From Microbacterium sp. CH12i (GTDB lineage: Bacteria; Actinomycetota; Actinomycetes; Actinomycetales; Microbacteriaceae): a DNA stretch of 64,000 bases. Position 1 is the first letter of the stretch. Each line of letters starts with the position of its first letter. The translations under genes and the position numbers were made by a program. The stretch lies in assembly GCF_000685355.1 (NCBI RefSeq), contig NZ_JHET01000002.1, forward strand, positions 186,001 through 250,000, read 5' to 3'. The notes under the pieces are model-generated. The model searched no databases. It was not told the DNA's origin and saw only the letters and a list, made by a program, of their open reading frames with translations. Below, in pieces: positions 34,464 to 44,197 of the stretch.

Positions 34464-35662
34464 TCACCGTTGATGAGCATCGCGCGCGCATCCTGGATGC
34501 CGCTCGCCCCACGCCCACGGCCATGAGCGAGCTCGCCGATGCCCTCGGATGCATCCTGGCTGCGGACGTCTTTAGCCGCTGGCCGATCCCGCTCTTTGAC
34601 AACTCGGGAATGGACGGTTACGCCGTGCGTCGCTCAGACGCCACCGCCGGCACATCTCTGCGAGTCGTCGCCGACGTCGCTGCAGGATCAGCGGACGATC
34701 CTGCGATCGGACCCGGAGAGGCCGTGCGCATCATGACGGGGGCGCCAGTACCTGCCGACGCGGATGCGATCGTTCCGCTGGAGCTGACCGATCTCGGAAC
34801 GGTCGTCCGCGAGAGCGCACCAGAGAAGGTCACCATCATCCGTCAGCCCGCGCCCGGTGCGCACATCCGTCGGCGTGGAGAGGATGCTCCGGCCGGAGCG
34901 CTCGCAGTCGGCAAGGGAACCCCCCTCGGGCCGTGGCAGCTGTCGAGCATCGCGTCGGCAGGCTACGGGCGGGCGCTGGTGCACCGCGCTCCGCGGGTGG
35001 CGATCATATCGACGGGGAGCGAACTCATCGCCCCCTCGGACACTCCGCAACGCGGCCAGATTCCCGAATCGAACTCGGTGCTGCTGGCTGCAGCAGTCCG
35101 CGCGAGCGGCGCGACCATCATCTCGGTGCGCACGATCGCGGACGACCCCGCAACACTGCGGCGAGCGCTGAGTGAGGTCGACGCTGACGCCGTGATCTTC
35201 TCCGGCGGAGCGAGTGTTGGCGCGTTCGACGTGGTCAGGACTGTGCTCGGCGGAGAGCTCGGAGTACGGTTCGACAGCGTGGCGATGCAACCGGGCCGCC
35301 CGCAGGGCTTCGGTGTGCTGGAATCGGGAATGCTCGCATTCTGTCTTCCGGGTAATCCCGTCAGCGTTGCAGCTTCGTTCGAGATGTTCGTGCGCCCCAC
35401 GTTGCGAAGAATGGCTGGTGCCGTAGTGCTTGATCGACCCCGGGTCACCCGAATGGCCGCCACCGGATGGAACTCTCCATCGGGGCGCGTGCAGATCCTG
35501 CCCGCGATCTTCGACGAGAAGACGGTGCAGCCTGCCTCCCGCGGCGGCAGCGGTTCTCACCTGGTGACTTCACTCGCTGCAGCGATGGCGTTCGCCGTTG
35601 TTCCGGAAGATGTCGAACGGGTAAGCATCGGTGATCCAGTCTCTGTGATGGTCCTGTCATGA
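34460..35662 (+). CDS. moeA: Molybdopterin molybdenumtransferase MoeA
   Basis: The 400-residue protein shows the MoeA domain order. It has PLFDNSGMDGYAVR early, IMTGAPVPADADAIVPLE, the MoCF-like core VAIISTGSELIAPSDTPQRGQIPESNS with FSGGASVGAFDVV, and the C-terminal domain with FCLPGNPVSVAASFEMFVRP. It inserts molybdate into adenylated molybdopterin in the cytosol. It overlaps mobA by 4 bp and diverges from fdhD, so it supplies cofactor for the YdeP-like enzyme. Confidence 0.95.
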   Translation: MITVDEHRARILDAARPTPTAMSELADALGCILAADVFSRWPIPLFDNSGMDGYAVRRSDATAGTSLRVVADVAAGSADDPAIGPGEAVRIMTGAPVPADADAIVPLELTDLGTVVRESAPEKVTIIRQPAPGAHIRRRGEDAPAGALAVGKGTPLGPWQLSSIASAGYGRALVHRAPRVAIISTGSELIAPSDTPQRGQIPESNSVLLAAAVRASGATIISVRTIADDPATLRRALSEVDADAVIFSGGASVGAFDVVRTVLGGELGVRFDSVAMQPGRPQGFGVLESGMLAFCLPGNPVSVAASFEMFVRPTLRRMAGAVVLDRPRVTRMAATGWNSPSGRVQILPAIFDEKTVQPASRGGSGSHLVTSLAAAMAFAVVPEDVERVSIGDPVSVMVLS

Positions 35663-36252
35663 CGCCGCTGGTTCCTGTCGCGGCGATCGTGCTGACCGGC
35701 GGGCGCGCGTCACGGCTCGGCGGCATCGACAAAGCGTCCATGGAGATTGACGGCATCCCCCTCGTCAACCACGTCTATGCGGCTGTGCATGACTGCGCGC
35801 CGATCATCGCGGTCGGGCCGGATGAGACGGGCCGCCCAGGCGTGCGCGTCGTCCGCGAGGAGCCGCGCTTCGGCGGGCCCGTGGCGGCGATCGCGGCCGG
35901 GCTCGCCGCGCTTGACGATTCGGAAGCTCTTGAGACGTGGATCCTCGCCTGTGACCTGCCACTCGCACCGACGCTCGTTGAGCGGCTCAGCCAGGTGCCG
36001 CTCTCATCGAATGCGGATGCCGTGATCGCTGTGGATGTTGACGGACGTGAACAGTGGCTCGCCGGGCGCTACCGCATCTCTTCGCTGCGCAAGGCGCTCG
36101 CGCAGTTCTCGGACCCGGCCGGCGCTTCTGTGCGTGCGCTCGTTGCACCTCTCACGCTCCTCACTGTCACCGACGAAGGAAGCGCACGCGACCTTGATAC
36201 CTGGGCTGACATCGACGAGCATCGGAGTAGGCGAAAGGATCAAAATGTCTGA
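35659..36252 (+). CDS. mobA: Molybdenum cofactor guanylyltransferase-like NTP transferase (MobA)
   Basis: The 197-residue protein has a nucleotidyltransferase Rossmann fold with the modified P-loop LTGGRASRLGGIDKA (consensus LAGGxSxRMGxDKA) and the metal site ACDLPL. It would attach GMP to the molybdenum cofactor, needed by bis-MGD enzymes such as the YdeP-like oxidoreductase. It is coupled to moeA (ATGA) and overlaps the next small gene by 8 bp. Confidence 0.88.
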   Translation: MTPLVPVAAIVLTGGRASRLGGIDKASMEIDGIPLVNHVYAAVHDCAPIIAVGPDETGRPGVRVVREEPRFGGPVAAIAAGLAALDDSEALETWILACDLPLAPTLVERLSQVPLSSNADAVIAVDVDGREQWLAGRYRISSLRKALAQFSDPAGASVRALVAPLTLLTVTDEGSARDLDTWADIDEHRSRRKDQNV

Positions 36253-36529
36253 CTCACCCGCTGGACTCGACAGCTGGGTCGCGTCGCTCGCCGAGGCGCT
36301 CGATCTCCCCGAAGGAGAGGTACCGACGAACCTTCTGCTCGACCTCACGCGCGACGCCGCACACGGGATCGTGCGGCCGGCGGGCCCGCTCACGACCTAC
36401 CTCGTGGGTGTTGCGGTTGCACGCGGAATGTCGGTTGATGACGCGGCTGCTCGCACACGCTCGGCGATTGCCGCGTGGGGTGCGGCCGCAGCCGCTTCTC
36501 CTGCCACCGATCCTCCGCCGAGATCGTGA
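36245..36529 (+). CDS. DUF6457-type small protein of the molybdenum cofactor cluster
   Basis: The 94-residue protein (MSDSPAGLDSWVASLAEALDLPEGEV...DLTRDAAHGIVRPAGPLTTYLVGVAVARG) matches a small helical family often found beside mobA/moeA in actinobacteria. Function is unknown; the HGxxRPAxPLTTYL core is its main conserved patch. The start is ATG 36245, 8 bp inside the end of mobA, with GAAAGGA upstream. Last gene of the moeA operon. Confidence 0.7.
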   Translation: MSDSPAGLDSWVASLAEALDLPEGEVPTNLLLDLTRDAAHGIVRPAGPLTTYLVGVAVARGMSVDDAAARTRSAIAAWGAAAAASPATDPPPRS

Positions 36530-36530
36530 C

Positions 36531-36536
36531 TACGCT
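36531..36536 (+). promoter_or_regulatory. Predicted -10 box for the PatB/MalY gene
   Basis: TACGCT, 6 nt before the ATG at 36543; it starts 1 bp after the DUF6457 stop codon. Confidence 0.5.
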
Positions 36537-36542
36537 CGACAT

Positions 36543-37711
36543 ATGACGCACCAGGACATCGACGCGATCACGAGAAGCGACCTGCGCCGGGCAGGCAGCA
36601 TGAAGTGGACGATGTTCCCCGACATGATCGGCGCGTTCGTCGCAGAGATGGACTTTGGTCTCGCCCAGCCGATCAAGGATGCTGTGAACGCGGCGATGGA
36701 CCGCGGACTCACCGGCTACCTCCCCGAGCATCTTGCGAACGACCTCGCGCAGGCAACGGCCGACCGCTACTCGCGTGCCCACGGATGGAACGTGCCGGCG
36801 GATCGCGTGCACCACGTCCCCGACGTCATCGCGGCGTTTGAGTTCGCTATCGAGAATTTCACGAAGCCGGGGTCGGCTGTCATCGTGCCGACGCGGCGTA
36901 CATGCCGTTCCTGATGGTGCCGCAGATGCACGGCCGGCGCGTCATCGAAGTGCCGAGCATCGAGCTCGATGGTCGTTGGCAGATCGACCACGATGCGGTG
37001 GCAGCCGCGTTCGCCGACGGCGGCGAACTGTTCGTGCTGTGCAATCCGCACAACCCACTCGGTACGGTCTCGACACGTGAAGAGCTCGAACTCATCACTG
37101 CGACGGTCGCTCGCGCTGGCGGGCGGGTGTTCTCCGATGAGATCCATGCGCCGCTCGTCTACGCCCCCGCCGAGCACATTCCGTACGCCTCGATCTCTGA
37201 GATTGCCGCTGGCCACACCATCACGGCAGCATCCGCTTCGAAAGCCTGGAATCTCGCCGGCCTGAAGTGCGCACAGATCATCCTCTCCAACGATGAGGAT
37301 GCTGAGGTCTGGGATCGCGTCGGCGGGTGGGTAGGCCACGGCACCTCGACGATCGGCGCCGTCGCGAACGTCGCCGCGTACAACGAAGGCGAAGAGTGGT
37401 TGAACGAGGTCGTCGACTATCTTGCCGGCAACCGCCGCCTGCTTGCCGAACTCGTCGAAGAGCACCTGCCCGACGTGCGCGTGACGATGCCGGAGGGCAC
37501 CTACATCGCCATGCTCGACTTCCGACAGAGCGGACTCACCGGAGACCTCGGCGAATGGTTCCGTGAGCATGCCGGCGTCGCGATGACCGACGGCGCAGCC
37601 TGCGGTGTCGCAGCCATCGGCTTCACCCGCTTCGTGTTCGCCCTGCCCCGCCCGCTGCTAGTTGAGGCCATCACTCGGATCGCGGACGCGCTCAACAAAC
37701 GCCCTCAGTGA
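36543..37711 (+). CDS. PatB/MalY-type PLP-dependent C-S lyase (aminotransferase fold I), one frame break
   Basis: The N-terminal part (from ATG 36543, MTHQDIDAITRSDLRRAGSMKWTMFP) and the rest (AYMPFLMVPQMHGR...) are in different frames, joined at about 36893-36895. One extra C (ACGCGG to ACGCCGG) gives VPTPAYMPFLMVP and 389 residues. The fold-type I signature is present: NPHNPLGTVSTREEL, FSDEIHAPLVY and the PLP lysine in SASKAWNLAGLKCAQ. These enzymes cleave cystathionine or other C-S bonds, making homocysteine and pyruvate. It has its own promoter and converges directly on a marR gene. Confidence 0.85.
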
Positions 37712-38143
37712 TTAGTCGCCGGTCTCCAGCATCGTCCCCAATAACCGCCGGAGAACCACCTGCTCCTCGTCCGACAGCGCCGAGGTCAACGACTCGTTCA
37801 TCTGCGCCACCTTCGGATCAAGCTCACGCAACACATCGCGGCCGGCCTCTGTGATTGTCAGCACCTTGTGCCGACGATCCTGTTCGCTCTGCACTCGATC
37901 TATCAGGCCTTTGCGCTTCAGTCGTTCGACGAGCGCGGTGATTGTCGAACGGTCAAGGTCGAGCGCGCTTCCCAGCTCTCGCTGATTGGCCCCTGGCGCA
38001 CTTTCGAGCACCGCCAACGCCGCGTATTGGACACTGCCGACCTCGCTCGACACCTCTTGATTCCACAGGGCGACGTGCAACTGCTGCGCCCGACGGATCA
38101 GGTGACCGGTATGGCTGAGTCTTTGAATCGGCGGCACACTCAT
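37712..38143 (-). CDS. MarR-family regulator of the flavin monooxygenase
   Basis: The 143-residue protein is a standard MarR dimeric winged helix: ANQRELGSALDLDRSTITALVERLKRKGLIDRVQSEQDRRHKVLTITEAG. It lies 12 bp downstream of the monooxygenase gene in the same operon, and an 18-bp imperfect palindrome sits upstream of that operon. Autorepression released by an aromatic ligand is the likely mode, as for other MarR proteins of aromatic catabolism. Ends 1 bp from the convergent PatB gene. Confidence 0.88.
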   Translation of the reverse strand: MSVPPIQRLSHTGHLIRRAQQLHVALWNQEVSSEVGSVQYAALAVLESAPGANQRELGSALDLDRSTITALVERLKRKGLIDRVQSEQDRRHKVLTITEAGRDVLRELDPKVAQMNESLTSALSDEEQVVLRRLLGTMLETGD

Positions 38144-38155
38144 GGCTGAAGTCTC

Positions 38156-40042
38156 TCAGGCGAGAAAGCCACCGAAGAACTCACTCAGCTCTTCGCGTGC
38201 GGTCAGCGGCAATACCTGGGCGACGTACTGGTCAGGGCGCACCAGCACAATCGCGCCCTGGTCGCGATCCACGCCGCGCGCGTCGAACAGATCAGCCCCG
38301 CGGGTGATCGAGCTGAACGCCTTCTCGTGATCGACGAGCCCGAACCGCCCCTTACGGGGACGAAGCAGCGAGGGCAGCTCGCCGACCTCGACCTCGCGGT
38401 GCGGTCGCTGCAGGATGCCGCGCACATCGATAACGGCGTCGATGTCATCACCCTCGGGAGTGTGACGAACGATGGGAGACGCGGGATCCTTCTCCAGCCA
38501 GTCGCACAGCGCGGCGAGCGCCGATTCGTCAGCACCGCTGAATGCATAGAGACGCCAGCGGCCGTCGGCACGGTGCACGTGACCGAGCTCGAGGTGTCGA
38601 GCATCCGCAATGCGCGTCGCGGGCGACGAGTGGAATCGTGTGCCGACCTCAAATCCGCTGGCGAGCTGCTGATGAGCATCGCTGCCCGTCAGCGTCGAGG
38701 GCGTGTACTGGGTCGCGACGCCGGCGGTGTATCGTCCGGCGCTGACGAAGTACTCCTGCAGCTCATCAGGGTCAACGCCTCCACGTTCGGAGTGAGCCGG
38801 ATCCTTGGGAGGAGCGGCCATCATCGCCGACCACTCCTTGTCGAAAGCGATCAGCCGCTCTGCGACCGGAACGCGCTCGGTCGAATACGTCTCCAGCAGT
38901 TCGGGCCGGGCTGCGCCGCGCAGCACAGCGCTGAGCTTCCACCCGAGGTTGAGCGCGTCTTGCATCGACACGTTCATGCCCTGACCGGCCTTGGCGCTGT
39001 GCGTGTGGCACGCGTCGCCGGCGATGAACACCCGCGGGTCCTGGCCATCTCGACCAGCCACGTCGTCGAACCCATCGGTGACGCGCTGCGCGACCTCATA
39101 GATCGACCACCAGATGGTGTCTTTGACGTCGAGAGAGTACGGATGCAGCACGCGGGAAGCCGCTTCGACGAGCTGCTCCTTGCTCTTTCCGCGCACCTCG
39201 GCGCGGTTGTCATCGGTGACCGTGCCGAGGTCGACGTAGATGCGCACGAGGTAGCCGCCCTCGCGAGGAATCAGAAGGATGCTGCCGGCCTCAGACTGGA
39301 TCGCCGCCTTCACACGGAAGTCAGGGAAGTCACTCACCGCGAGAACATCCATGACACCCCAGGCGTGACCGGCCGATTCGCCGTTGAGCGTGCGGCCGAT
39401 TGCCTTGCGGACGCCACTTCGCGCACCGTCGGCGCCGACGACGTACTTCGCACGCACGGTGGCGAGCTCACCGGCGGTCGATCGCATTGTCACCAGCACG
39501 GGATGCGCGTCGGTGCGGTCAGTCTCGAGACCGGCGAACTCCCACCCGTAGTCGGGCACAAGGCGCGTGGCGCTGCGCTGCATGAAACCGAGCAGGTAGT
39601 CGTTGATGCGCGCCTGGTTCACGATGACGTGTGGAAACTCTGACAGTCCGTCTTCGACATCGCGGATGAGCCCGGTGCGCACGATGTCTGTGCGGTTCGA
39701 CGTGTCCGGCCGCCAGAACGAGGTCTCCGTGACGTAGTAGCTCTCCTGCAGAAGTTGCGACGCGAGCCCGAAAGCTTCAAACGTCTCTACCGTGCGACAG
39801 GCTATTCCGTCAGCCTGGCCGAGCACGAGCGGACCTTCACGCTGCTCAATGATGCGCGTGGATATCTCGGGGAACTGCGACAGATACGCCGAGAGCATGA
39901 GCCCCGCGGGGCCGGATCCGACGATCAGGACATCAACCTCGGCAGTCGCCGAGGTGTTGAATGCTGGGCGGTCGTCGACACCAGCAGCAGGGATGGCAAT
40001 GGTCGGGTCACCGGCGTGGAAGCCATTGAGGTGGAACTGCAT
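38156..40042 (-). CDS. FAD-dependent aromatic monooxygenase (phenol/3-hydroxybenzoate hydroxylase type)
   Basis: The 628-residue protein belongs to the class A flavoprotein hydroxylases with a C-terminal thioredoxin-like domain (phenol 2-monooxygenase / 3-hydroxybenzoate 4-hydroxylase group). Seen motifs: DVLIVGSGPAGLMLSAYL, YVVGADGARSGVRKAIG (the DG motif) and FIAGDACHTHSAKAGQGMNVSMQDALNLGWKL (the GD motif). It would hydroxylate an aromatic ring with NAD(P)H and O2. The ATG at 40042 follows AAGGAG. The operon with marR and the divergent MFS gene fit import or export and oxidation of an aromatic acid. Substrate not fixed. Confidence 0.88.
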   Translation of the reverse strand: MQFHLNGFHAGDPTIAIPAAGVDDRPAFNTSATAEVDVLIVGSGPAGLMLSAYLSQFPEISTRIIEQREGPLVLGQADGIACRTVETFEAFGLASQLLQESYYVTETSFWRPDTSNRTDIVRTGLIRDVEDGLSEFPHVIVNQARINDYLLGFMQRSATRLVPDYGWEFAGLETDRTDAHPVLVTMRSTAGELATVRAKYVVGADGARSGVRKAIGRTLNGESAGHAWGVMDVLAVSDFPDFRVKAAIQSEAGSILLIPREGGYLVRIYVDLGTVTDDNRAEVRGKSKEQLVEAASRVLHPYSLDVKDTIWWSIYEVAQRVTDGFDDVAGRDGQDPRVFIAGDACHTHSAKAGQGMNVSMQDALNLGWKLSAVLRGAARPELLETYSTERVPVAERLIAFDKEWSAMMAAPPKDPAHSERGGVDPDELQEYFVSAGRYTAGVATQYTPSTLTGSDAHQQLASGFEVGTRFHSSPATRIADARHLELGHVHRADGRWRLYAFSGADESALAALCDWLEKDPASPIVRHTPEGDDIDAVIDVRGILQRPHREVEVGELPSLLRPRKGRFGLVDHEKAFSSITRGADLFDARGVDRDQGAIVLVRPDQYVAQVLPLTAREELSEFFGGFLA

Positions 40043-40072
40043 ACGAACTCCTTTGAACGCTTTAGTCGATAG

Positions 40073-40090
40073 TAGTTTGCATACCAACTA
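40073..40090. promoter_or_regulatory. Probable MarR operator upstream of the monooxygenase
   Basis: TAGTTTGCATACCAACTA matches its own reverse complement at 14 of 18 positions, with perfect TAGTT/AACTA ends. It lies 31 bp upstream of the monooxygenase ATG and between the two divergent genes. Confidence 0.55.
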
Positions 40091-40215
40091 TTTGTCCAGT
40101 GGAAATTTGAAGTAGCGTAAAACACTGATCGCGCCGCAGCCTGACGAGCACGTTCTGCAAGCCATCCGACAGGACTGAGAGGACTCCGATCATCGCTGAT
40201 CTTGAACGCCGTCGG

Positions 40216-41402
40216 ATGCTGCCCGCTATCGCCGGCGTAATCGCTCTGAGTCTCGTCGCCGTTGTAATGCGACCGGCGATCACCGCCGTGGGGCCGCTGA
40301 TCGACCGGATGGCAGCGGACACCGGCATCCCGCTCGCACTGCTCGGCGCGCTGTCGACGATCGTGCTGATCACGTGGGCGATTGTGTCGCCGTTCGCGCA
40401 CGGGGTCGGGCGACGTCTGGGGCTCGGGGGTGCCGTGCTCGCGGCGCTGGGCCTGCTTGCCGTCGGTGTGATGGTCCGCTCGCTCCCCGGGTCGACCGCG
40501 TGGCTGTGGATCGGCACCGCCCTGATCGGCATCGCACTCGCGATCGCGAATGTGTTGATGCGGCGGTGATCAAGCGGGACTTCCCGCTGCGGGTGCCGAT
40601 GATGATGGGGGTGTACTCAGCGATTCTGGGCGGAGCGGGTGCGATGGCATCCGGCCTCGCGGTTCCCCTTGCTGATCTGACCGGCTCGGATGTCGGGGCG
40701 GGATGGAGGCTCTCGCTGCTGATCACTGGTGGCGTCGTCGTGCCACTGGCACTGGCGGGGTGGTGGCTGGTCAGCCGCGGCGAGATGCGGGCGACGCGAG
40801 CAGCATCCTTCGAACGCGCGCCACGCACCGGCATCTGGCGTGATCCGGTCGCTTGGCAGGTCGCCGGCTATATGGGCGTGCAGTCGACCACCTTCTATAT
40901 CCTGGTCACCTGGCTTGCATCCATGTCCCTCGCGACCGGACGCAGCGCCGCAGTCGCGGGTGTCGACGTCATGATCTACCAATTGCTCTCGCTGGTCGGC
41001 GCCCTCACTGTGGCCCTGGCGATGCGTGGTCGTGGTGCGCAGATCACACCGGCCGCGTTGCCGATCCTTGGTATCACCGGGATCGTCGGCCTCATGATCT
41101 GGCCGGATGCCGTCGGCATCTGGGTCATGCCACTCGGCCTGTTCTCCGGCCTCTCTTTGGGCGTCTCGCTGACGCTGATGGCGCAGCGCGCCCGCGATCA
41201 CAGCACATCGTCTGCGCTGTCAGGCATGTCGCAGTCCGTCGGCTACGCAATCGCAGCAATCGGCCCGGTGCTCTTCGGAGGCGTGCACGCTTTGACGGGA
41301 AACTGGACGGCAGCGCTCGTCATCCTGCTCGTGACGATGACCTTGCAGGGTGTGATTGGTATCTTCGCGGCGCGCGATCGGTTCGTGCTCGACCGGCGCT
41401 GA
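40216..41402 (+). CDS. MFS transporter, CynX/NimT type, one frame break
   Basis: The first 117 codons (MLPAIAGVIALSLVAVVMRPAITAVGPLIDRM) and the rest (AVIKRDFPLRVPMMMGVYSAILGG) change frame at about 40560-40563. One extra C (ATGCGG to ATGCCGG) gives IANVLMPAVIKRDFP and 395 residues with 12 helices. RPAxxxVGPL and the VIKRDFP loop are typical of the CynX/NimT (cyanate/2-nitroimidazole) branch. It diverges from the monooxygenase operon across the MarR-type palindrome, so it may move the same aromatic compound. The true start could be slightly upstream; ATG 40216 has a poor ribosome site. Confidence 0.78.
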
Positions 41403-41423
41403 ACGCGCCTCAGCGGCTAGATC

Positions 41424-43142
41424 TCAGTCCGCCGCAGCGCGAGTCGCGTGACGGTCGGCGATGAGGGCGTCGCGCACCTTACGGCGCAGCACCTTTCCGA
41501 TCAGAGACGTCGGCAGCTCTTCCCAGACCATGTATGAGCGCGGGCGCTTGTACTCGACAAGGTGTTCGCGCGCAGCCTCACGCGCCGCTTCTTCATCGAA
41601 CGACGCGCCTTCTTCGAGCACGACGACGGCCGTGACAACCTCGGCGCCACCGCCGCGCGGGATGCCGACGACAGCGGATGCCGCGACACCGCCGACACCA
41701 ACCAGAACCTGTTCGACCTCGCTCGGCGAGACGTTGAATCCACCGGTGATGATGAGCTCTTTCTTGCGGTCAACGACTGTGACGAAGCCGTCCTCATCCT
41801 GCACGACGAGGTCGCCGGTGCGCAGCCAGCCGCCTTCGAGCAGGGTGGCTGCGGTTTCCTCCGGACGGTTCCAGTACCCCCGAAACACCTGCGGACCGTG
41901 AATCAGCAACTCTCCGGCCTCACCAAGCTCAACCTCACGAGTGGGCTCGTCCGGATCGACGACGCGGATGTCGGTGGTCGGGAACGGGATGCCAATCGCA
42001 CCGATCTTGCGTGCGTCAGAGAAGGGGTTAGCCAGTGCAACGGGACTCGTCTCGGTGAGGCCGTAGCCCTCGTTGAGCATGCTGCCGGCCTGGTCTTCCC
42101 AGCGCTTCACGATCGCCGGCGTCAGCGTCATCGCGCCGGAGATCGCATAGACAACGCCCGAAAGGTCGAGGTTGCCCTCCTTCGCGACGCGAGCCAGCCG
42201 GTCGAACATCGGCGGTACCGCCGGCACGAACGTCGGCGGGAACTTCTTCGCTGCCTTCGAGACGAGTTCGGGATCGAACGTCGGAAACAGCACTGCGCAG
42301 GAGCCCGTCTCGACCGAGTAGATCACCGAGAGCAGAACGCCGAAAGCGTGGAACATCGGCAGCAGACCGTAGATGCGTCCCTGACCGCGGGTGAACTCCG
42401 GCATCCATGCGGCACCCTGACGCGCGTTCGACCACAGGTTGGAGTGCGTGATCATGGCACCCTTAGGCGTGCCGGTTGTGCCAGAGGTGTACTGCAGCGC
42501 GGCGAGGTCGCCGCCTTTCGGACGCGGGTGCGATGCCGCAAGCGGTGCACTGCGCTCGAGCTTCGCAAACGGCACAGCGCCAGGCGCCGGGGCGGTGAGC
42601 TTGTCGCGCGACTCGCGTGCCTTCGCGATCGGAAGCCGCAACGCCAGCCGCGTAGCGAACGGCATCGCCCGCGTGATGTCGACCGAGATGATGTCCCGGA
42701 TGCCGAGATCTGCGGGCATCGCGCGGAGGGTAGCGACCATCTTGTCCCACGCGATGACGGTCACTGCACCGTGGTCGCGGAACTGCACCTCGAGCTCGTC
42801 GCGGGTGTACAGCGGGTTGTGCTCAACGACGACAGCGCCGAGGCGCAGCACGGCATAGAAGGCGATGACGTGCTGCGGGGCGTTCGGCATGATCAGCGCA
42901 ACGCGATCGCCCGCCTTCACGCCCATCTCACGCAAACCATTGGCGACCCGCGAGACTCGGTCGCCGAGCTCGCGGTAGCTGACCGTACGGTCGAAGAAAG
43001 CGATCGCGTCGCGGTCGCCCCACTCGGCGACGCGTTCGTCGAGCAGATCACTGAGAGATCCGGTGACAGGTTCGATGTCGATCGGCGTCCCCGGAGCGTA
43101 GAACCGGTTCCAGGCGCGAGTCTCGTTGAGCTGCATGCGCAA
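41424..43142 (-). CDS. fadD: Long-chain fatty acid-CoA ligase (FadD-like)
   Basis: The 572-residue protein is an adenylate-forming enzyme. The P-loop YTSGTTGTPKGA is near residue 220, GYGLTETSP and WLRTGDLVVQDEDGFVTVVDRKKELI follow (motifs A5, A7, A8), and GKVLRRKVRDAL holds the A10 Lys. It activates fatty acids to acyl-CoA through acyl-AMP. An in-frame ATG two codons later is an alternative start. It is not obviously in an operon; nearby thiolase and SDR fragments could be remains of a beta-oxidation cluster. Confidence 0.9.
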   Translation of the reverse strand: MRMQLNETRAWNRFYAPGTPIDIEPVTGSLSDLLDERVAEWGDRDAIAFFDRTVSYRELGDRVSRVANGLREMGVKAGDRVALIMPNAPQHVIAFYAVLRLGAVVVEHNPLYTRDELEVQFRDHGAVTVIAWDKMVATLRAMPADLGIRDIISVDITRAMPFATRLALRLPIAKARESRDKLTAPAPGAVPFAKLERSAPLAASHPRPKGGDLAALQYTSGTTGTPKGAMITHSNLWSNARQGAAWMPEFTRGQGRIYGLLPMFHAFGVLLSVIYSVETGSCAVLFPTFDPELVSKAAKKFPPTFVPAVPPMFDRLARVAKEGNLDLSGVVYAISGAMTLTPAIVKRWEDQAGSMLNEGYGLTETSPVALANPFSDARKIGAIGIPFPTTDIRVVDPDEPTREVELGEAGELLIHGPQVFRGYWNRPEETAATLLEGGWLRTGDLVVQDEDGFVTVVDRKKELIITGGFNVSPSEVEQVLVGVGGVAASAVVGIPRGGGAEVVTAVVVLEEGASFDEEAAREAAREHLVEYKRPRSYMVWEELPTSLIGKVLRRKVRDALIADRHATRAAAD

Positions 43143-43177
43143 AGCCTACGCTGATGGTGGCAAGCCACCACCAGTCA

Positions 43178-44163
43178 TCACAGCAGTTCGGCGCGCAGCT
43201 CCGCCGCAGTCCTGGGCGAGAGTAATCCCGGCGGAACATCCAACACCGTCACTGCACCGAACTGGCCCCGCGCGTCAAACGGAACGCCGCCCGCGCATAC
43301 GCCACAAGCACGCTCGCGGTGAACTCGGGGTTGCTGTCGAGAGTGAGGCTGTACTCGATGACCTGAGATGCATCCTCGCTGGTATTGCCGCTGCGAATGA
43401 CGAAACCACCGTGCGGCATCGCCGCATGATCACGAGCGAGTTCCTCCGCGGTGATGAAGTGCACCGTCGTGTCGTACTCGGAGAAATAGTGCGGCATGGT
43501 CACGATGGCCTGCTCAACGGATGCCGTATCTGCACCATCTTCGAGCACAACAAAGCACTCGCGGGTGTGCTTATCGCGCGTGCTGAGCTGCGGACGGATG
43601 CCGCTGCGCACAGCATCCATCGCCGGCTGCGCGGGCAGCGTGTACTGCACACCGCCCGCCACTCCTGCGACGCGGCGAATCGCGTCGGAGTGTCCCTGGC
43701 TCAGCCCCCGACCCCAGAACGTGTAGGTATCGCCGTCGGGGATGAGGGCTTCGCCGTAGAGCCGGTTGATCGAGAACAATCCCGGATCCCATCCGACCGA
43801 GATCAACGCTGTTGTCTCGTTTGCCTTCGCCGGAGCATCCATCGCTTCGAAGTACTCGGGGATACGCGCATGCGTGTCGAAACTGTCGACCGTGGTGAAC
43901 AGCGCCGCAAGCTCCGGCCCCTGCACCGGAAGGTCGGCTTTCGACCCGCCGCAGAGAATCAGTACATCGATGTCGTCCCGTCGGGAGGGTAGATCATCCA
44001 TCGAGAAGACCGCAGTAGAAGGATGCAACGGCGTGAGCTGAGCCGGGTCACGCCGGGTGAAAACACCCACCAGGCTCATGTCGGAATTCTTACCGATTGC
44101 GGCCTCAACACCGCGCCCCAGGTTGCCATAACCGGCGATGCCGATTCGAATTTTCTCGCTCAT
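43178..44163 (-). CDS. ddh: meso-Diaminopimelate dehydrogenase, one frame break near the C terminus
   Basis: From ATG 44163 the protein shows IRIGIAGYGNLGRGVE (NADP site), ILCGGSKADLPVQGPE, SVGWDPGLFSINRLYGEA and GRGLSQGHSDAIRRVAGV, all typical of DapDH. This enzyme makes meso-diaminopimelate in one step from tetrahydrodipicolinate. The uncorrected frame stops at 43249 after RLTRGASSVQ. With one extra base at about 43263-43269 (GGCC to GGCCC) it continues QFGAVTVLDVPPGLLSPRTAAELRAELL and stops at 43178. That matches the known C-terminal segment (FTVLEVAPYLLSP in the corynebacterial enzyme) and gives 328 residues. Confidence 0.88.
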
Positions 44164-44197
44164 GCCCCTGCTTTCTGTCACATCAAAACCCTCGCCG

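Noticed and set aside
41562-43154. 530-codon open frame opposite fadD
   Set aside because: Shadow; the ligase motifs on the minus strand are complete.
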